A DNA stretch of 64,000 nucleotides from Falsirhodobacter flavus (GTDB lineage Bacteria; Pseudomonadota; Alphaproteobacteria; Rhodobacterales; Rhodobacteraceae). Position numbers and translations under genes: made by a program. The notes beneath the pieces were generated by a model. It made no database searches. It had not been told where the DNA came from and worked only from the letters and a program-made list of their open reading frames with translations. The stretch is taken from NCBI GenBank assembly GCA_029846755.1, contig JARWBI010000001.1:186001-250000 (forward strand), written 5' to 3'. Shown piece by piece: positions 35,474 to 45,030 of this stretch (position 1 is the stretch's first letter; every line of letters starts with the position of its first letter).

Positions 35474-35803
35474 ATGAAACCGCATGACGAAATCTGGAAC
35501 GAATGGAAGGATCTGGTCAACATGACCCCGTCCGCATTGAAGAAATGGCTGGAGACGGAGGAAAGCCGGAAGGTCGGTGACACGCGCGGCAATGGCGAGA
35601 GCACGGGCCACAAGTCGGGCCATCGCATCATCGGCATCAAGGAAAAGCGCAAGGCCGACCTGAGCGAGGACGACTGGGCGCATATGGCCAAGGTCGTCGG
35701 CTATATCAAACGCCACAAGGCGCAGGGCGGGCCGGGCAAGGACATGGAGCACAGCGACTGGAGGTATTCGCTGATGAACTGGGGTCACGATCCGAAATCG
35801 TGA
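35474..35803 (+). CDS. DUF3140 family protein
   Basis: A 109-residue hydrophilic protein: EIWNEWKDLVNMTPSALKKW, then ETEESRKVGDTRGNGESTGH and ERKADLSEDDWAHMAKVVGY, closing with SDWRYSLMNWGHDP. The VNMTPxxLxxWLxTxxSxxVG pattern and the tryptophan-rich end match DUF3140, small bacterial proteins of unknown function often annotated as DNA-binding or stress-associated. GAAGGAGG upstream gives a strong start. It stands alone, divergent from ssrA. Confidence 0.8.
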   Translation: MKPHDEIWNEWKDLVNMTPSALKKWLETEESRKVGDTRGNGESTGHKSGHRIIGIKEKRKADLSEDDWAHMAKVVGYIKRHKAQGGPGKDMEHSDWRYSLMNWGHDPKS

Positions 35804-35807
35804 CCCC
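35781..35807. terminator. Bidirectional hairpin between DUF3140 and binding-protein genes
   Basis: GGGGTCACGAT-CCGAA-ATCGTGACCCC is an 11-pair perfect stem with a five-base loop that includes the DUF3140 stop codon (35801-35803). It has no T-run on either strand, so terminator activity is likely but not certain; it separates two convergent genes. Confidence 0.55.
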
Positions 35808-35815
35808 GGCAGGGA

Positions 35816-36862
35816 TCAGAAGCCCGCCTTGATCTGCTCGAACGTCTCGACCATGCGGTCGCGCATCCGGGTGTCGATGGGCGTCTGGGCCAGTAGCGTG
35901 CCGTCCACCGCGCTCAGATGCGCATTCTCGACATCCTCGGGGGCGATCATTGCCATGCCTGCGTCGTTGGTGTGGGCATAGCCGATATTGTCGACCAGCA
36001 CCTGCGCCGATTCCGGGGCCAGCCAGGCATTCATGAAGTCATAGGCCTTGTCTTCCGACCCCGGACCGTTCTTGAAGTTGACATAGCCGCAGAAGAAGGA
36101 CGACGCGCCCTCGGCCGCCTCGCGGTTGAAGGCGACCGGGTAGCCGTCGTTCTGCATCAGCGCGACGCCGTCGTTCCACGACCACGCCACCTGCACCTGA
36201 CCGCCCGCCATAAGCTGCGTCAGCTCGGAAGGGTCGGCCCAATAGGCGACGACGTTCGGGTGCACCTCGCGCAGCCAGTTGGCGGCAGCTTCGAACTGCT
36301 CCTCGGTCGCGTTGGTCCAGTCGGTCACGCCCGTCGCCAGATAGGCCAGCGCCCAGATGTCGTCCGTATTGTCGGGCAGCGAGATGCGGCCCGCGTATTT
36401 CGGGTTGGCGAAGACCTGAACGCTGGCCACATCCTCTGCCGGGACGGTGTCGGGATTATAGGCGATGGCGGTATAGGCGTAATCGGTCGGGATGAACCAC
36501 ACGCCTTCGGCATCATGGAAGATTTCCGATTCCTTGAAGCGGTCGGAGATGGCGGCATAGGCGGGAATGCGGCTGACGTCCCACGGCTCGATCAGCCCCG
36601 CGTCGCGGTATTTCGACACCATCTGCGAACAGGGATGGCCGATATCGGCGCGGAAGCCCGATGCCACCTTCTGGAAGGCCTCGTCATCGTCGCCGAACAA
36701 CGACCATGTCGGCGCGTCGCCATGGGCATCGACATAGCCTTGCACCAGTTCCGGGATCTCGAACCCCGCCCAGTCCAGCACGATCAGGTCGGGATCGGCG
36801 GCGAATGCGGGGGCGGCAATGGTCAATGCGGCGACAGAGCCGAGAAGGGATTGGAGGCGCAT
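35816..36862 (-). CDS. PotD-like polyamine ABC transporter substrate-binding protein
   Basis: A 348-residue periplasmic protein with a signal peptide (cleavage after ~21, APAFA-AD). The mature part follows the type 2 periplasmic binding fold of PotD/PotF: LDWAGFEIPELVQGY, HPCSQMVSKYRDAGL, VWFIPTDYAYTAIAYNPD, QVQVAWSWNDGVALM and YDFMNAWLAPE. Polyamine-type ligands are probable. It is an orphan: no permease or ATPase gene adjoins. A GTP/ATP-powered partner elsewhere is presumed. Confidence 0.85.
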   Translation of the reverse strand: MRLQSLLGSVAALTIAAPAFAADPDLIVLDWAGFEIPELVQGYVDAHGDAPTWSLFGDDDEAFQKVASGFRADIGHPCSQMVSKYRDAGLIEPWDVSRIPAYAAISDRFKESEIFHDAEGVWFIPTDYAYTAIAYNPDTVPAEDVASVQVFANPKYAGRISLPDNTDDIWALAYLATGVTDWTNATEEQFEAAANWLREVHPNVVAYWADPSELTQLMAGGQVQVAWSWNDGVALMQNDGYPVAFNREAAEGASSFFCGYVNFKNGPGSEDKAYDFMNAWLAPESAQVLVDNIGYAHTNDAGMAMIAPEDVENAHLSAVDGTLLAQTPIDTRMRDRMVETFEQIKAGF

Positions 36863-37029
36863 GGGCGGTCCTTTGAAAAGGTGATCGGCGGTAGCTAACC
36901 AACCGGGCGGCGCGCAAGCAAGATGCGATGTCGCCGCAAGGCGCGGTTTTCGGGCGGATGCGTAAAACGCAGGCGGTGGACGCTGCCTGCCGGGCTGCTA
37001 GTTTCGAGGCCGAACAGCCGGAGGATGAG

Positions 37030-38379
37030 ATGGCACCCCACACCCAAGCGCCGTTGATCCTGTGGTTCCGACGCGATCTGCGCATCGCCGACAACCCGAT
37101 GCTGACATGGGCAGTGCGGACGGGCCGCCCGCTGATCCCCGTTTTCGTGCATGAGGGCGGGCTGGGCACGGCGCCTGAATGGCGGCTGGGGCTGGCGTTG
37201 GAAAGTTTCACGCGAAGGCTGGAGGGGGTCGGTAGCCGCCTGATCCTGCGCCGGGGCGATCCGGCCAAGGTTCTGGCGCAGATCGCGTCGGAAACGGGGG
37301 GCGAGGTGCATTACACCCGCCTGCACGCCTTCCCCGATCCCGGCGTGGCGGGAGAGGCGCATCCCGGCCATCTGCTGCGCGACCCGGAGGCCGTCGCAAC
37401 GAAGACCGGCGGGTTCTACAAGGTTTTCACCCCGTTTTGGAACACGCTGCGCGAAATGGGGGCGCCTGCGCCGATGCCGACCCATCGCAAGCTGGCAGCG
37501 CCGGATCGCTGGCCCGAAAGCGAAACCCTTGCCGATCTGCGCATGGGCGCGGGGATGCGGCGCGGGGCTGCGGTCGTTGCGGAACATGTGACCGTGGGGG
37601 AACTGGCGGCAGCGCAACGTCTGCGCGATTTTCTGGATGGCGGGCTGGTCGATTACGAGGCGGGGCGCGACCGTCTGGACATGCGCGCGACCTCGGGTCT
37701 GTCGGAAAACCTTACCTATGGCGAGATCGGGCCGCGCACCGTCTGGCACGCGGCGCTGCATCACGAACGCGGGTTGCCGTTCATCCGGGAACTGGCGTGG
37801 CGCGAATTCGCCCACCATCTGATGCACCACACGCCGCACCTGGCCAACCGCCACTGGCGTGACGGCTGGGAGGGTTTCCCATGGCGCGGCGACAATGCCG
37901 ATGCCGAAGCATGGCGTCGCGGCATGACCGGAGAGCCGGTGGTCGATGCCGCCATGCGCGAATTGTTCGTGACCGGCACGATGCACAATCGCGCACGGAT
38001 GATCGTGGCCAGCTATTTAACCAAGCACCTGCTGACCGATTGGCGCGTGGGGCAGAAGTGGTTCGAGGAGACGCTGATCGACTGGGATCCGGCCTCGAAC
38101 GCGCTGAACTGGCAATGGGTGGCGGGTTCGGGGCCCGATGCCTCGCCCTATTTCCGCATCTTCAACCCCGCCTCGCAGGCCGAGAAGTTCGACCCGAAGC
38201 GCGCCTATCGGGACCGTTGGCTGGCCGAGGGGCAGCGCAACCCGGGAAAGGATGCGCTGGCCTTCTTCGACGCGGTGCCCGTTTCGTGGGACCTTTCGCC
38301 CGATCAGATGCCGCCCGCGCCGCTGATCGGCCTGGCCGAAGGACGAATGCGCGCGCTGGACGCCTATCAACGCAAGTAA
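37030..38379 (+). CDS. phrB: Deoxyribodipyrimidine photolyase (class I)
   Basis: A 449-residue flavoprotein repairing UV-induced pyrimidine dimers. LILWFRRDLRIADNPMLTWA at the N terminus opens the antenna-binding domain; the FAD domain has GLSENLTYGEIGPR, REFAHHL, WRRGMTGEPVVDAAMREL, and WQWVAGSGPDASPYFRIFNP. The ATG at 37030 with GGAGGATGAG upstream is preferred to a start 102 bases earlier. Cfa follows after 49 bases on the same strand, possibly co-transcribed. Confidence 0.95.
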   Translation: MAPHTQAPLILWFRRDLRIADNPMLTWAVRTGRPLIPVFVHEGGLGTAPEWRLGLALESFTRRLEGVGSRLILRRGDPAKVLAQIASETGGEVHYTRLHAFPDPGVAGEAHPGHLLRDPEAVATKTGGFYKVFTPFWNTLREMGAPAPMPTHRKLAAPDRWPESETLADLRMGAGMRRGAAVVAEHVTVGELAAAQRLRDFLDGGLVDYEAGRDRLDMRATSGLSENLTYGEIGPRTVWHAALHHERGLPFIRELAWREFAHHLMHHTPHLANRHWRDGWEGFPWRGDNADAEAWRRGMTGEPVVDAAMRELFVTGTMHNRARMIVASYLTKHLLTDWRVGQKWFEETLIDWDPASNALNWQWVAGSGPDASPYFRIFNPASQAEKFDPKRAYRDRWLAEGQRNPGKDALAFFDAVPVSWDLSPDQMPPAPLIGLAEGRMRALDAYQRK

Positions 38380-38428
38380 CGCTTGCCAGCGACATCTTCC
38401 GCGCCAGACTTTAACGCGGAGGATTGCC

Positions 38429-39637
38429 ATGGTTCTGACAACGACAGACGGGCAAGCGGACTTGCCGCGTTACTTCACCGCCGTGTTCGACGTGGCGCGG
38501 TCCATACGCAGGGGGCGGCTGGATTTCGTGCTGCCGGACGGGCGCAGGTTCCGGGCCGAAGGCGCAGCCCCCGGTCCGGCCGCCGAGATCGAGGTCCACG
38601 ATCCAGACATCTTCGCCCGCCTGATCCGCGAGGGGGATCTGGGCTTTTCCGAAGCCTACCTTGAGGGCGGCTGGTCCACGCCCGACCTTCAGGCCTTCAT
38701 GGACCTGATGAATGCCGGGAACGACGATATCTATGACGGGTTTCCCGGCCTTGGGATGCTGCGGGCGTGGGAACGGGCGCGGCACTGGCTGCGGTCGAAC
38801 AGCCGCGCGCAGGCAAGGCGCAACATCGCGCATCACTATGACCTCGGCAACGACTTCTATCGAGTTTGGCTGGACGAGACGATGACCTATTCCTCGGCCC
38901 TGTTCCTGACGGGGCAGGAGTCGCTGGAACAGGCGCAGCGGCAGAAATACGCGGCGCTGGTGGACCGCATGGACGTCTTGCCCGGCGATCATGTGCTGGA
39001 GATCGGCTGCGGTTGGGGCGGATTTGCGGAATATGCCGCGGCGGAACGGGGGCTGCGCGTGACCGGGCTGACCATCAGCCGCGCCCAGCACGATTACGCC
39101 GCCGCCCGCATCGCCCGTGCAGGGCTGTCGGATCGGGTGGACCTGCGCCTTCAGGATTACCGCGACGAGACGGGCCGCTATGACGGCATCGCCTCGATCG
39201 AGATGTTCGAGGCGGTGGGCGAGCGGTATTGGCCCGCCTATTTCGCGACCTTGCGGGGGGCGCTGAACCCCGGCCGCAGCGCCGCGCTTCAGATCATCAC
39301 CATTCAGGACCGCCGGTTCGAGCTTTACCGGCAGGGCGTCGATTTCATCCAGAAATACATCTTCCCCGGCGGGATGCTTCCCTCGCCCAGCGCCCTGCGG
39401 GCCGAGATTGCGCGGGCGGGGCTGGTGCTGACCGAAAGCGTGGAATTCGGCGAAAGCTACTCTCAGACCCTGCGGCGGTGGCACGAGACGTTCAATGCCC
39501 GCTGGGACCGCATCGCCGGGATGGGTTTCGACGAGCGCTTCCGGCGGATGTGGAACTTTTATCTGACCGCCTGCGCCGGATCGTTCCGGTCGGGGAATAC
39601 CGACGTGACGCAGATCACGGTGCAGCGCCCCGCTTGA
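38429..39637 (+). CDS. cfa: Cyclopropane-fatty-acyl-phospholipid synthase family protein
   Basis: A 402-residue SAM-dependent enzyme methylenating unsaturated acyl chains of membrane lipids. NIAHHYDLGNDFYRVWLDETMTYS is the family block, VLEIGCGWGGFAEYAA (~191) the SAM motif, and FDxIxSIEMFEAVGERYW-type segment (ASIEMFEAVGERYW) the catalytic helix; QKYIFPGGMLPS is near the end. RBS GGAGGATTGCC precedes the ATG. Photolyase upstream and cfa together suggest a stress set in this stretch. Confidence 0.93.
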   Translation: MVLTTTDGQADLPRYFTAVFDVARSIRRGRLDFVLPDGRRFRAEGAAPGPAAEIEVHDPDIFARLIREGDLGFSEAYLEGGWSTPDLQAFMDLMNAGNDDIYDGFPGLGMLRAWERARHWLRSNSRAQARRNIAHHYDLGNDFYRVWLDETMTYSSALFLTGQESLEQAQRQKYAALVDRMDVLPGDHVLEIGCGWGGFAEYAAAERGLRVTGLTISRAQHDYAAARIARAGLSDRVDLRLQDYRDETGRYDGIASIEMFEAVGERYWPAYFATLRGALNPGRSAALQIITIQDRRFELYRQGVDFIQKYIFPGGMLPSPSALRAEIARAGLVLTESVEFGESYSQTLRRWHETFNARWDRIAGMGFDERFRRMWNFYLTACAGSFRSGNTDVTQITVQRPA

Positions 39638-39688
39638 ACCTTCTGCCGCAATGCAGCAACCATTCGCCTCAAAGCGACGGAGGCGGAC

Positions 39689-40492
39689 ATGGACGACATC
39701 ATCGGCAGCGATCCCGAACGGCGCGCCTTTTTCGAGGCGGCGGGCGGAGATGCGGAACTGGCCGCCGACATCATGGCGCTTTACGGCCAGCGCGATCCTG
39801 CGGAAATCCGCGCGCGGCTGGAACAGATGCGCGTCGCCGCCAGCAGCCGCGCCCGCGCCGTGCCCGCCCCGACCGCTCTGCGCCACCATGCCTCGCCTTC
39901 GGAGGTGGAGGTTCTGCGCCACCGCCAGCCTTATGCCCATTTCTTTGCAGTCGAAGAATACGATCTTCATTTCCGCCGCTTCGACGGCACGCAAAGCGAT
40001 GCGATCAACCGCGCGGTCTTCGTGTCGGGGGATGCGGTGACGGTGCTGCCCTATGATCCGGTGCGCGACCGGGTGCTGCTGGTCGAACAGTTCCGCGCGG
40101 GCCCGTTCGGGCGCGGCGACGCCCAGCCTTGGCAGCTGGAGGCCATCGCGGGCCGCATCGACGCGGACGAGACGCCCGAACAGGCGGCGCGGCGCGAGGC
40201 GGTCGAGGAGGCGGGGCTGACTCTTGGCGATCTGCTGCATGTCTCCAGCTATTACCCCTCGCCGGGGGCGAAGACGGAGTTCATCTATTCCTATGTCGCG
40301 CTGACCGATCTGCCGGATGGCGCGGCGGGGGTGTTCGGCGTCGAGGGCGAGGCCGAGGACATCCGCGGCCATCTGGTGCCGTTCGACGGGATGATGGATC
40401 TGGTGGCAAGCGGAGAGATCCAGAACTCCCCCCTGATCGTGACGGCGCTTTGGTTGCAGCGCGAACGGGCGCGGATCAGAGCATCCGGCTGA
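39689..40492 (+). CDS. Nudix hydrolase (ADP-ribose pyrophosphatase type) with N-terminal extension
   Basis: A 267-residue protein. The Nudix box GRIDADETPEQAARREAVEEAGL (~residues 155-177) has the complete GX5EX7REUXEEXGU pattern. The C-terminal ~200 residues align in layout with AdpP/YffH-type nucleoside diphosphate sugar hydrolases (VFVSGDAVTVLPYDPVRD, FIYSYVALTD). Roughly 60 extra residues precede it (ADIMALYGQRDPAEIRARLE). Start at the ATG after GGAGGCGGAC. Its 3' end overlaps the convergent cytochrome gene by 17 bases. Confidence 0.88.
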   Translation: MDDIIGSDPERRAFFEAAGGDAELAADIMALYGQRDPAEIRARLEQMRVAASSRARAVPAPTALRHHASPSEVEVLRHRQPYAHFFAVEEYDLHFRRFDGTQSDAINRAVFVSGDAVTVLPYDPVRDRVLLVEQFRAGPFGRGDAQPWQLEAIAGRIDADETPEQAARREAVEEAGLTLGDLLHVSSYYPSPGAKTEFIYSYVALTDLPDGAAGVFGVEGEAEDIRGHLVPFDGMMDLVASGEIQNSPLIVTALWLQRERARIRASG

Positions 40493-40973
40493 ACACCCCA
40501 TCCCGCCGCAGCGCATGGCGCAAGGCGGCCGCGACGTGCAGCGCAACCAACCCGATCACGGCGTAATGCGCGGCCCAGTGGACGCGCTTGGCAATCTCTG
40601 CCACCGCTTCGTTCTTGGCGGGGCGGGGCAGGCCGATGGCGTCCAGCATCTCCAGCGGAAAGCCCCCGGTCGTGACGCGGACATATCCCGAAACGGCCAT
40701 CACCAAAAGCGCGGCATAGAGCAGCCAATGCGTTGCCTTCGCCACCCCGGCCAGCGGGATGTTCAAGGGCGGGGGCGGGTGCCGCCAGCGATAGGCCAGC
40801 CGCGCCAGCACCAAGGCCAGCACGACGACGCCCATGTTTTTGTGAAAGATAAACAGCGCATCGCCGAAGGGTGCATCCTTCTGCACCATCACCAGCCCTG
40901 CGGGGATCATCGCGAGCACGATCGCGGCGGTGATCCAGTGCAATATACGTGCGGGTCTGCGGTAGCGTTGCAT
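40476..40973 (-). CDS. Cytochrome b561
   Basis: A 165-residue, four-helix membrane cytochrome. Haem-ligand histidines are visible: ARILHWITAAIV in helix 1 (~11), FHKNMGVVVL (~47), HWLLYAALLV, and HWAAHYAVIGLVALHVAAAL in helix 4. It likely passes electrons between quinol and a periplasmic acceptor. MQRYRRPARILHW at 40973 is the preferred start. It overlaps the Nudix gene at the convergent 3' ends. Confidence 0.9.
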   Translation of the reverse strand: MQRYRRPARILHWITAAIVLAMIPAGLVMVQKDAPFGDALFIFHKNMGVVVLALVLARLAYRWRHPPPPLNIPLAGVAKATHWLLYAALLVMAVSGYVRVTTGGFPLEMLDAIGLPRPAKNEAVAEIAKRVHWAAHYAVIGLVALHVAAALRHALRRDGVFSRML

Positions 40974-41015
40974 GGCTGCCTCCCGCGCCGATGATGGCAC
41001 GGAAGGCAGGAGAAG

Positions 41016-42956
41016 TCAGGCCGGGATCTTGGCGTCCGACGAAAGGCTGACCACGATGTCGTCCAGCGTGGCGGCTTCGGTACGGGTCTCGCCCAGACGG
41101 CGGACGGAAACGGTGCGGGCGGCAACTTCCTGCATCCCGACGGCAAGGATGACGGGAACCTTGCCCACCGAATGTTCACGGACCTTGTAGTTGATCTTTT
41201 CGTTCCGCAGATCGGTCTCGGCCCGCACGCCAACGGCCTTCAGCGCCGCCGCCACTTCTTTCGCGTATTCGTCGGCGTCCGAGACGATGGCCGCGACGAC
41301 GACCTGACGCGGGGCCAGCCAGAAGGGCAGCTTGCCGGCATAGTTCTCCAGCAGGATGCCGATGAACCGCTCGAAACTGCCGAGGATCGCGCGGTGCAGC
41401 ATGTAGGGACGGTGCTTGGCGCCGTCTTCGCCGATGAACTGCGCGTCAAGGCGTTCGGGCAGGTTCGGATCAACCTGGAAAGTTCCGCACTGCCATTCGC
41501 GGCCGATGGCATCGGTCAGCTTGAAGTCCAGCTTCGGGCCATAGAACGCGCCGTCGCCCTCGTTGATCTCATAGGGCAGGCCCAGCTTTTCGATCGCGCC
41601 TTTCAGCGCGCCTTCGACCTTGTCCCACTGTTCGTCCGTGCCGATGCGGACATCGGGGCGGGTGGACAGTTTGATGTCGAACTTCTCGAACCCCAGATCG
41701 CGGTAGACTTCGGACAAAAGCGCGATGAAGGCGGCGCATTCGTCTTCGATCTGATCCTCGGTGCAGAAGATGTGGGCGTCGTCCTGCACGAAGCCGCGCA
41801 CGCGCATCAGCCCGTGCATGGACCCCGACGATTCGTAACGGTGGCACGAGCCGAACTCGGCCAGCCGCAGCGGCAGGTCGCGATAGGATTTCAGCCCTTG
41901 GTTATAGACTTGGACGTGGCAGGGGCAGTTCATCGGTTTCAGCGCGTTGATGCGCTTTTCCTTGGCACCTTCCTCGTCGACCTCCACGATGAACATGTTC
42001 TCGCGGTAGGCTTCCCAGTGGCCCGATTTCTCCCACAGCACACGGTCCACGACCTGCGGGGTGCGGATCTCGCGGTAGCCGCCCTTGCGCTGCTTGCCGC
42101 GCATATAGTCTTCCAGCGTGCGATAGACCTGCCAGCCGTTCGGGTGCCAGAACACCATGCCGGGGGCTTCTTCCTGGATGTGGAACAGCTCCATCTCGCG
42201 GCCCAGCTTGCGGTGGTCGCGTTTCGCGGCCTCCTCCAGCATGGTCATATGGGCCTTCAGATCCTCGCGGTTCTTGAAGGCGACGCCGTAGATGCGTTGC
42301 AGCATGGGGCGGGTGGAATCGCCCAGCCAGTAAGCACCGGCCACCGTGGTCAGCTTGAACGCGTCGGCGGGAAGCTGGCCGGTCGATTGCAGGTGCGGAC
42401 CGCGGCAGAGGTCCATCCACGGCCCGTGCCAATACATGCGGATCGGCTCGTCGCCCGGAATGCGGTCCAGCAGTTCGACCTTGAACGGCTCGCCCGCCGC
42501 CTCGTAATGCGCGCGGACGCGGGGGCGGTCCCAGACCTCGGTCCTCACCGGCTCGCGGGCGTTGATGATTTGCTTCATCTTCGCCTCGATCTGGCCGAGG
42601 TCTTCGGGCGTGAACGGTTCCGCCCGGTCGAAGTCATAGAACCAGCCCTGATCGCGGACCGGGCCGATGGTGACCTTCACGTCCGGCCACAGCTCCTGCA
42701 CGGCGCGGGCCATGACATGGGCGAAGTCGTGGCGGATCAGCTCCAGCGCCGCCGCGTCGTCCTGCATGGTGTTGATGGCGATGGTCGCGTCGGCGTCGAT
42801 CGGCCATTGCAGATCGTAATGCTTGCCATCCACCGATGCCGAGATAGCCTTCTTGCCAAGACTGGTGGAGATGGACGACGCCACTTCGCCGGGGGTTACG
42901 CCCGCCGGGAATTCACGCTTGTTGCCATCGGGAAAGGTCAGGGAAATCTGGGCCAT
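41016..42956 (-). CDS. thrS: Threonyl-tRNA synthetase
   Basis: A 646-residue class II synthetase. Domains in order: TGS ([19 protein letters not shown]), SAD editing domain ([20 protein letters not shown] with the HxxxH site and later [10 protein letters not shown]), the catalytic core ([50 protein letters not shown]) and an anticodon-binding C terminus. Start at 42956 matches the family, with GAGGAGAGCC upstream. No T-box or other leader element was seen in the ~145-base upstream region. Confidence 0.97.
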   Translation of the reverse strand: MAQISLTFPDGNKREFPAGVTPGEVASSISTSLGKKAISASVDGKHYDLQWPIDADATIAINTMQDDAAALELIRHDFAHVMARAVQELWPDVKVTIGPVRDQGWFYDFDRAEPFTPEDLGQIEAKMKQIINAREPVRTEVWDRPRVRAHYEAAGEPFKVELLDRIPGDEPIRMYWHGPWMDLCRGPHLQSTGQLPADAFKLTTVAGAYWLGDSTRPMLQRIYGVAFKNREDLKAHMTMLEEAAKRDHRKLGREMELFHIQEEAPGMVFWHPNGWQVYRTLEDYMRGKQRKGGYREIRTPQVVDRVLWEKSGHWEAYRENMFIVEVDEEGAKEKRINALKPMNCPCHVQVYNQGLKSYRDLPLRLAEFGSCHRYESSGSMHGLMRVRGFVQDDAHIFCTEDQIEDECAAFIALLSEVYRDLGFEKFDIKLSTRPDVRIGTDEQWDKVEGALKGAIEKLGLPYEINEGDGAFYGPKLDFKLTDAIGREWQCGTFQVDPNLPERLDAQFIGEDGAKHRPYMLHRAILGSFERFIGILLENYAGKLPFWLAPRQVVVAAIVSDADEYAKEVAAALKAVGVRAETDLRNEKINYKVREHSVGKVPVILAVGMQEVAARTVSVRRLGETRTEAATLDDIVVSLSSDAKIPA

Positions 42957-43102
42957 GCGTTGGCTCTCCTCGTCGGTTTGGCGCCCACGGAACGCCCGGT
43001 TGCGGGTTATGTCGGGGCCGTTTTGCGCCGCGTGCGTGCAGAAGTCAACCACTGGCGGGACGCGGCGCGCCTTGCTATGCAATTGCAGAAAAAGGAGCCG
43101 CC

Positions 43103-43837
43103 ATGACCGAATTCCTGACGACGCCCGAAAGCCGCCGCATCGCCTATCGCCTGACCTTGGGCGCGGGTGTGCCCGTGGTCTTCTGCGGCGGGCTACGGTC
43201 GGACATGGAAGGCACCAAGGCGCTGGCGCTTCAGGACTGGGCGGAGCGCGAGGGACGGACATTCCTGCGCTTCGACTATTCCGGGCATGGGCAGTCGTCG
43301 GGGACGTTCACCGAAGGCGCGATCGGCGACTGGTTCGAGGATGCCCGCGCCGCCCTGTCGCTGGTGCCGGGGCCGGTGGTGCTGGTCGGGTCCAGCATGG
43401 GCGGCTGGGTGTCGCTGCTGCTGGCCCGCGCGATGCCCGAGCGGATCGCGGGGTTGGTGGGGATCGCCGCCGCGCCGGATTTCACCGAAGACCTGATGTG
43501 GGCGGGCTTCGACGAAGCCCAGCGGGCCGAGCTGATGGCCGGCGCGCTGGCACTGCCGTCTGACTATGGCGATCCGATGGTGATCTCGCGCCGTCTGATC
43601 GAGGAGGGGCGCGACCGGCTGGTTCTGCGCACGCCCCTGCCGCTGCCGTTCCCGGTCCGCCTTTTGCAAGGCACGGCGGATGCCGACGTGCCGCAGGATG
43701 TGGCGCTGCGCCTTCTGGCGCATGCCGAAGGGGATGACATCGCCCTGACGCTGGTCAAGGGCGCGGATCACCGCTTTTCTGATCCCCGATGCCTGTCGAT
43801 GATGATCGCCGCCGTGGAGGATGTTCTGGATGCGTAG
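43103..43837 (+). CDS. Alpha/beta hydrolase
   Basis: A 244-residue protein with [31 protein letters not shown], nucleophile elbow [14 protein letters not shown] (Ser ~97), an Asp in GTADADVP and the His in [11 protein letters not shown] (~228). It matches the peptidase S9-like/carboxylesterase hydrolases. AAAGGAG precedes the start. It overlaps the next hydrolase gene by eight bases, so the two are co-translated. Substrates unknown. Confidence 0.85.
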   Translation: MTEFLTTPESRRIAYRLTLGAGVPVVFCGGLRSDMEGTKALALQDWAEREGRTFLRFDYSGHGQSSGTFTEGAIGDWFEDARAALSLVPGPVVLVGSSMGGWVSLLLARAMPERIAGLVGIAAAPDFTEDLMWAGFDEAQRAELMAGALALPSDYGDPMVISRRLIEEGRDRLVLRTPLPLPFPVRLLQGTADADVPQDVALRLLAHAEGDDIALTLVKGADHRFSDPRCLSMMIAAVEDVLDA

Positions 43838-44798
43838 CCTGCTGTGGCTGTGCCTGGTCGCCGGTGTTCTGGCGCTTGCGTGGTTCCTCGCGCCAAGGGA
43901 AGCGGTGGACCGCACCATCAGTTTTGATCCGGCGACGATCCCGAACGACATCGACGGCTGGCTGGCCGGGCGCGAAGGGGCGGTGTCCGACCTGCGCCCG
44001 GACGATGCCAAGCAGATCGTCTGGTCCGGCACGACGGGGCAGAAGACCCGCTTTTCCATCGTCTATCTGCACGGCTTTTCCGCCAGCAAGTGGGAGATCC
44101 GCCCCGTGCCGGAACAGATGGCGCAGGGGCTGAAGGCCAACCTCTATTTCCCGCGCCTGTCGGGGCATGGGCGGTCGGGGGCGGCGATGGCCGAACCCGC
44201 CGCGGGCGACTGGGTCGAAGATCTGGCCGAAGCCATCGCCATCGGGCGGCGACTGGGGGATCGGGTGATCCTTGTCGGCACATCCACGGGGGCAACGCTG
44301 GCCGCGCTGGCGGCAACCGATCCGAAACTGTCCGAGGGGCTGGCGGGGGTGGTGCTCGTCTCGCCCAACTTCGCGCTGAACAACCGGATGGCGTGGCTGC
44401 TGGAGCTTCCCTATGCCCGCCGCTGGCTGCCGATGATCGCAGGGGCCGAACGGTCGTTCCAGCCGGTGAACGAGGATCACGCGAACCACTGGACGATGCG
44501 CTATCCCACCGTTTCGGTCATTCCGATGGTCACGCTGATGGACCATGTCCGCCGGATCGATCTGGGCACGGCGCATGTGCCCGCACTGTTCATCTGGTCG
44601 CCCGAGGATCGCGTGATCGATCCCCGCGCGGTCGAGGCGGCGGCCGCCGAATGGGGCGGTCCGGTGGTGCTGGATCAGGTGACGCTGGAGGATGGCGACG
44701 ATCCGATGCGCCATGTGATCGCGGGACGCATCCTGTCGCCAGCGCGCACGGAAGGCGTTGCTGATACGATCTTGAACTGGGCCAGACAGCTTCCGTGA
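43830..44798 (+). CDS. Membrane-anchored alpha/beta hydrolase
   Basis: A 322-residue protein starting [20 protein letters not shown], a non-cleaved anchor or signal, placing the hydrolase in the periplasm or at the membrane. The core has VYLHGFSASKWE, RLSGHGRSG, the elbow VGTSTGATLAAL (Ser ~155), and HVPALFIWSPEDRVIDPRAV. The start is taken at 43830, nine bases past GGAGG; the ATG at 43821 directly abuts that site. Overlaps the preceding hydrolase by eight bases. The 230 bases after it up to rimO contain no convincing gene. Confidence 0.82.
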   Translation: MRSLLWLCLVAGVLALAWFLAPREAVDRTISFDPATIPNDIDGWLAGREGAVSDLRPDDAKQIVWSGTTGQKTRFSIVYLHGFSASKWEIRPVPEQMAQGLKANLYFPRLSGHGRSGAAMAEPAAGDWVEDLAEAIAIGRRLGDRVILVGTSTGATLAALAATDPKLSEGLAGVVLVSPNFALNNRMAWLLELPYARRWLPMIAGAERSFQPVNEDHANHWTMRYPTVSVIPMVTLMDHVRRIDLGTAHVPALFIWSPEDRVIDPRAVEAAAAEWGGPVVLDQVTLEDGDDPMRHVIAGRILSPARTEGVADTILNWARQLP

Positions 44799-45030
44799 AA
44801 TGGATCGCACCGTGACGCGGCGGCGCTACTGCGCGGGCGATCCGTGACCGATTTTTTGCACCGCCTGCGTAATGCCGCCGGTGGGCTGCCCGAGAAGGCC
44901 GAGAGGAAGGCCTTGGCGGTCGCGGCCAGATCCAAAGCCAGCGCGGTGCCAGGGCTTCGCTGCGTGACGTCATCATCGGCCGATGCGGAAACGGCGCAGA
45001 GCATCCCCGCTGCCGCACGCCGTCTATAGT

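Noticed and set aside
44675-45004. Minus-strand frame in the gap before rimO, and a GTG frame at 44844-45029 on the plus strand
   Set aside because: Neither has a ribosome-binding site, third-position GC is lower than in neighbouring genes, and no family is recognisable; the ~230-base gap is left unannotated.
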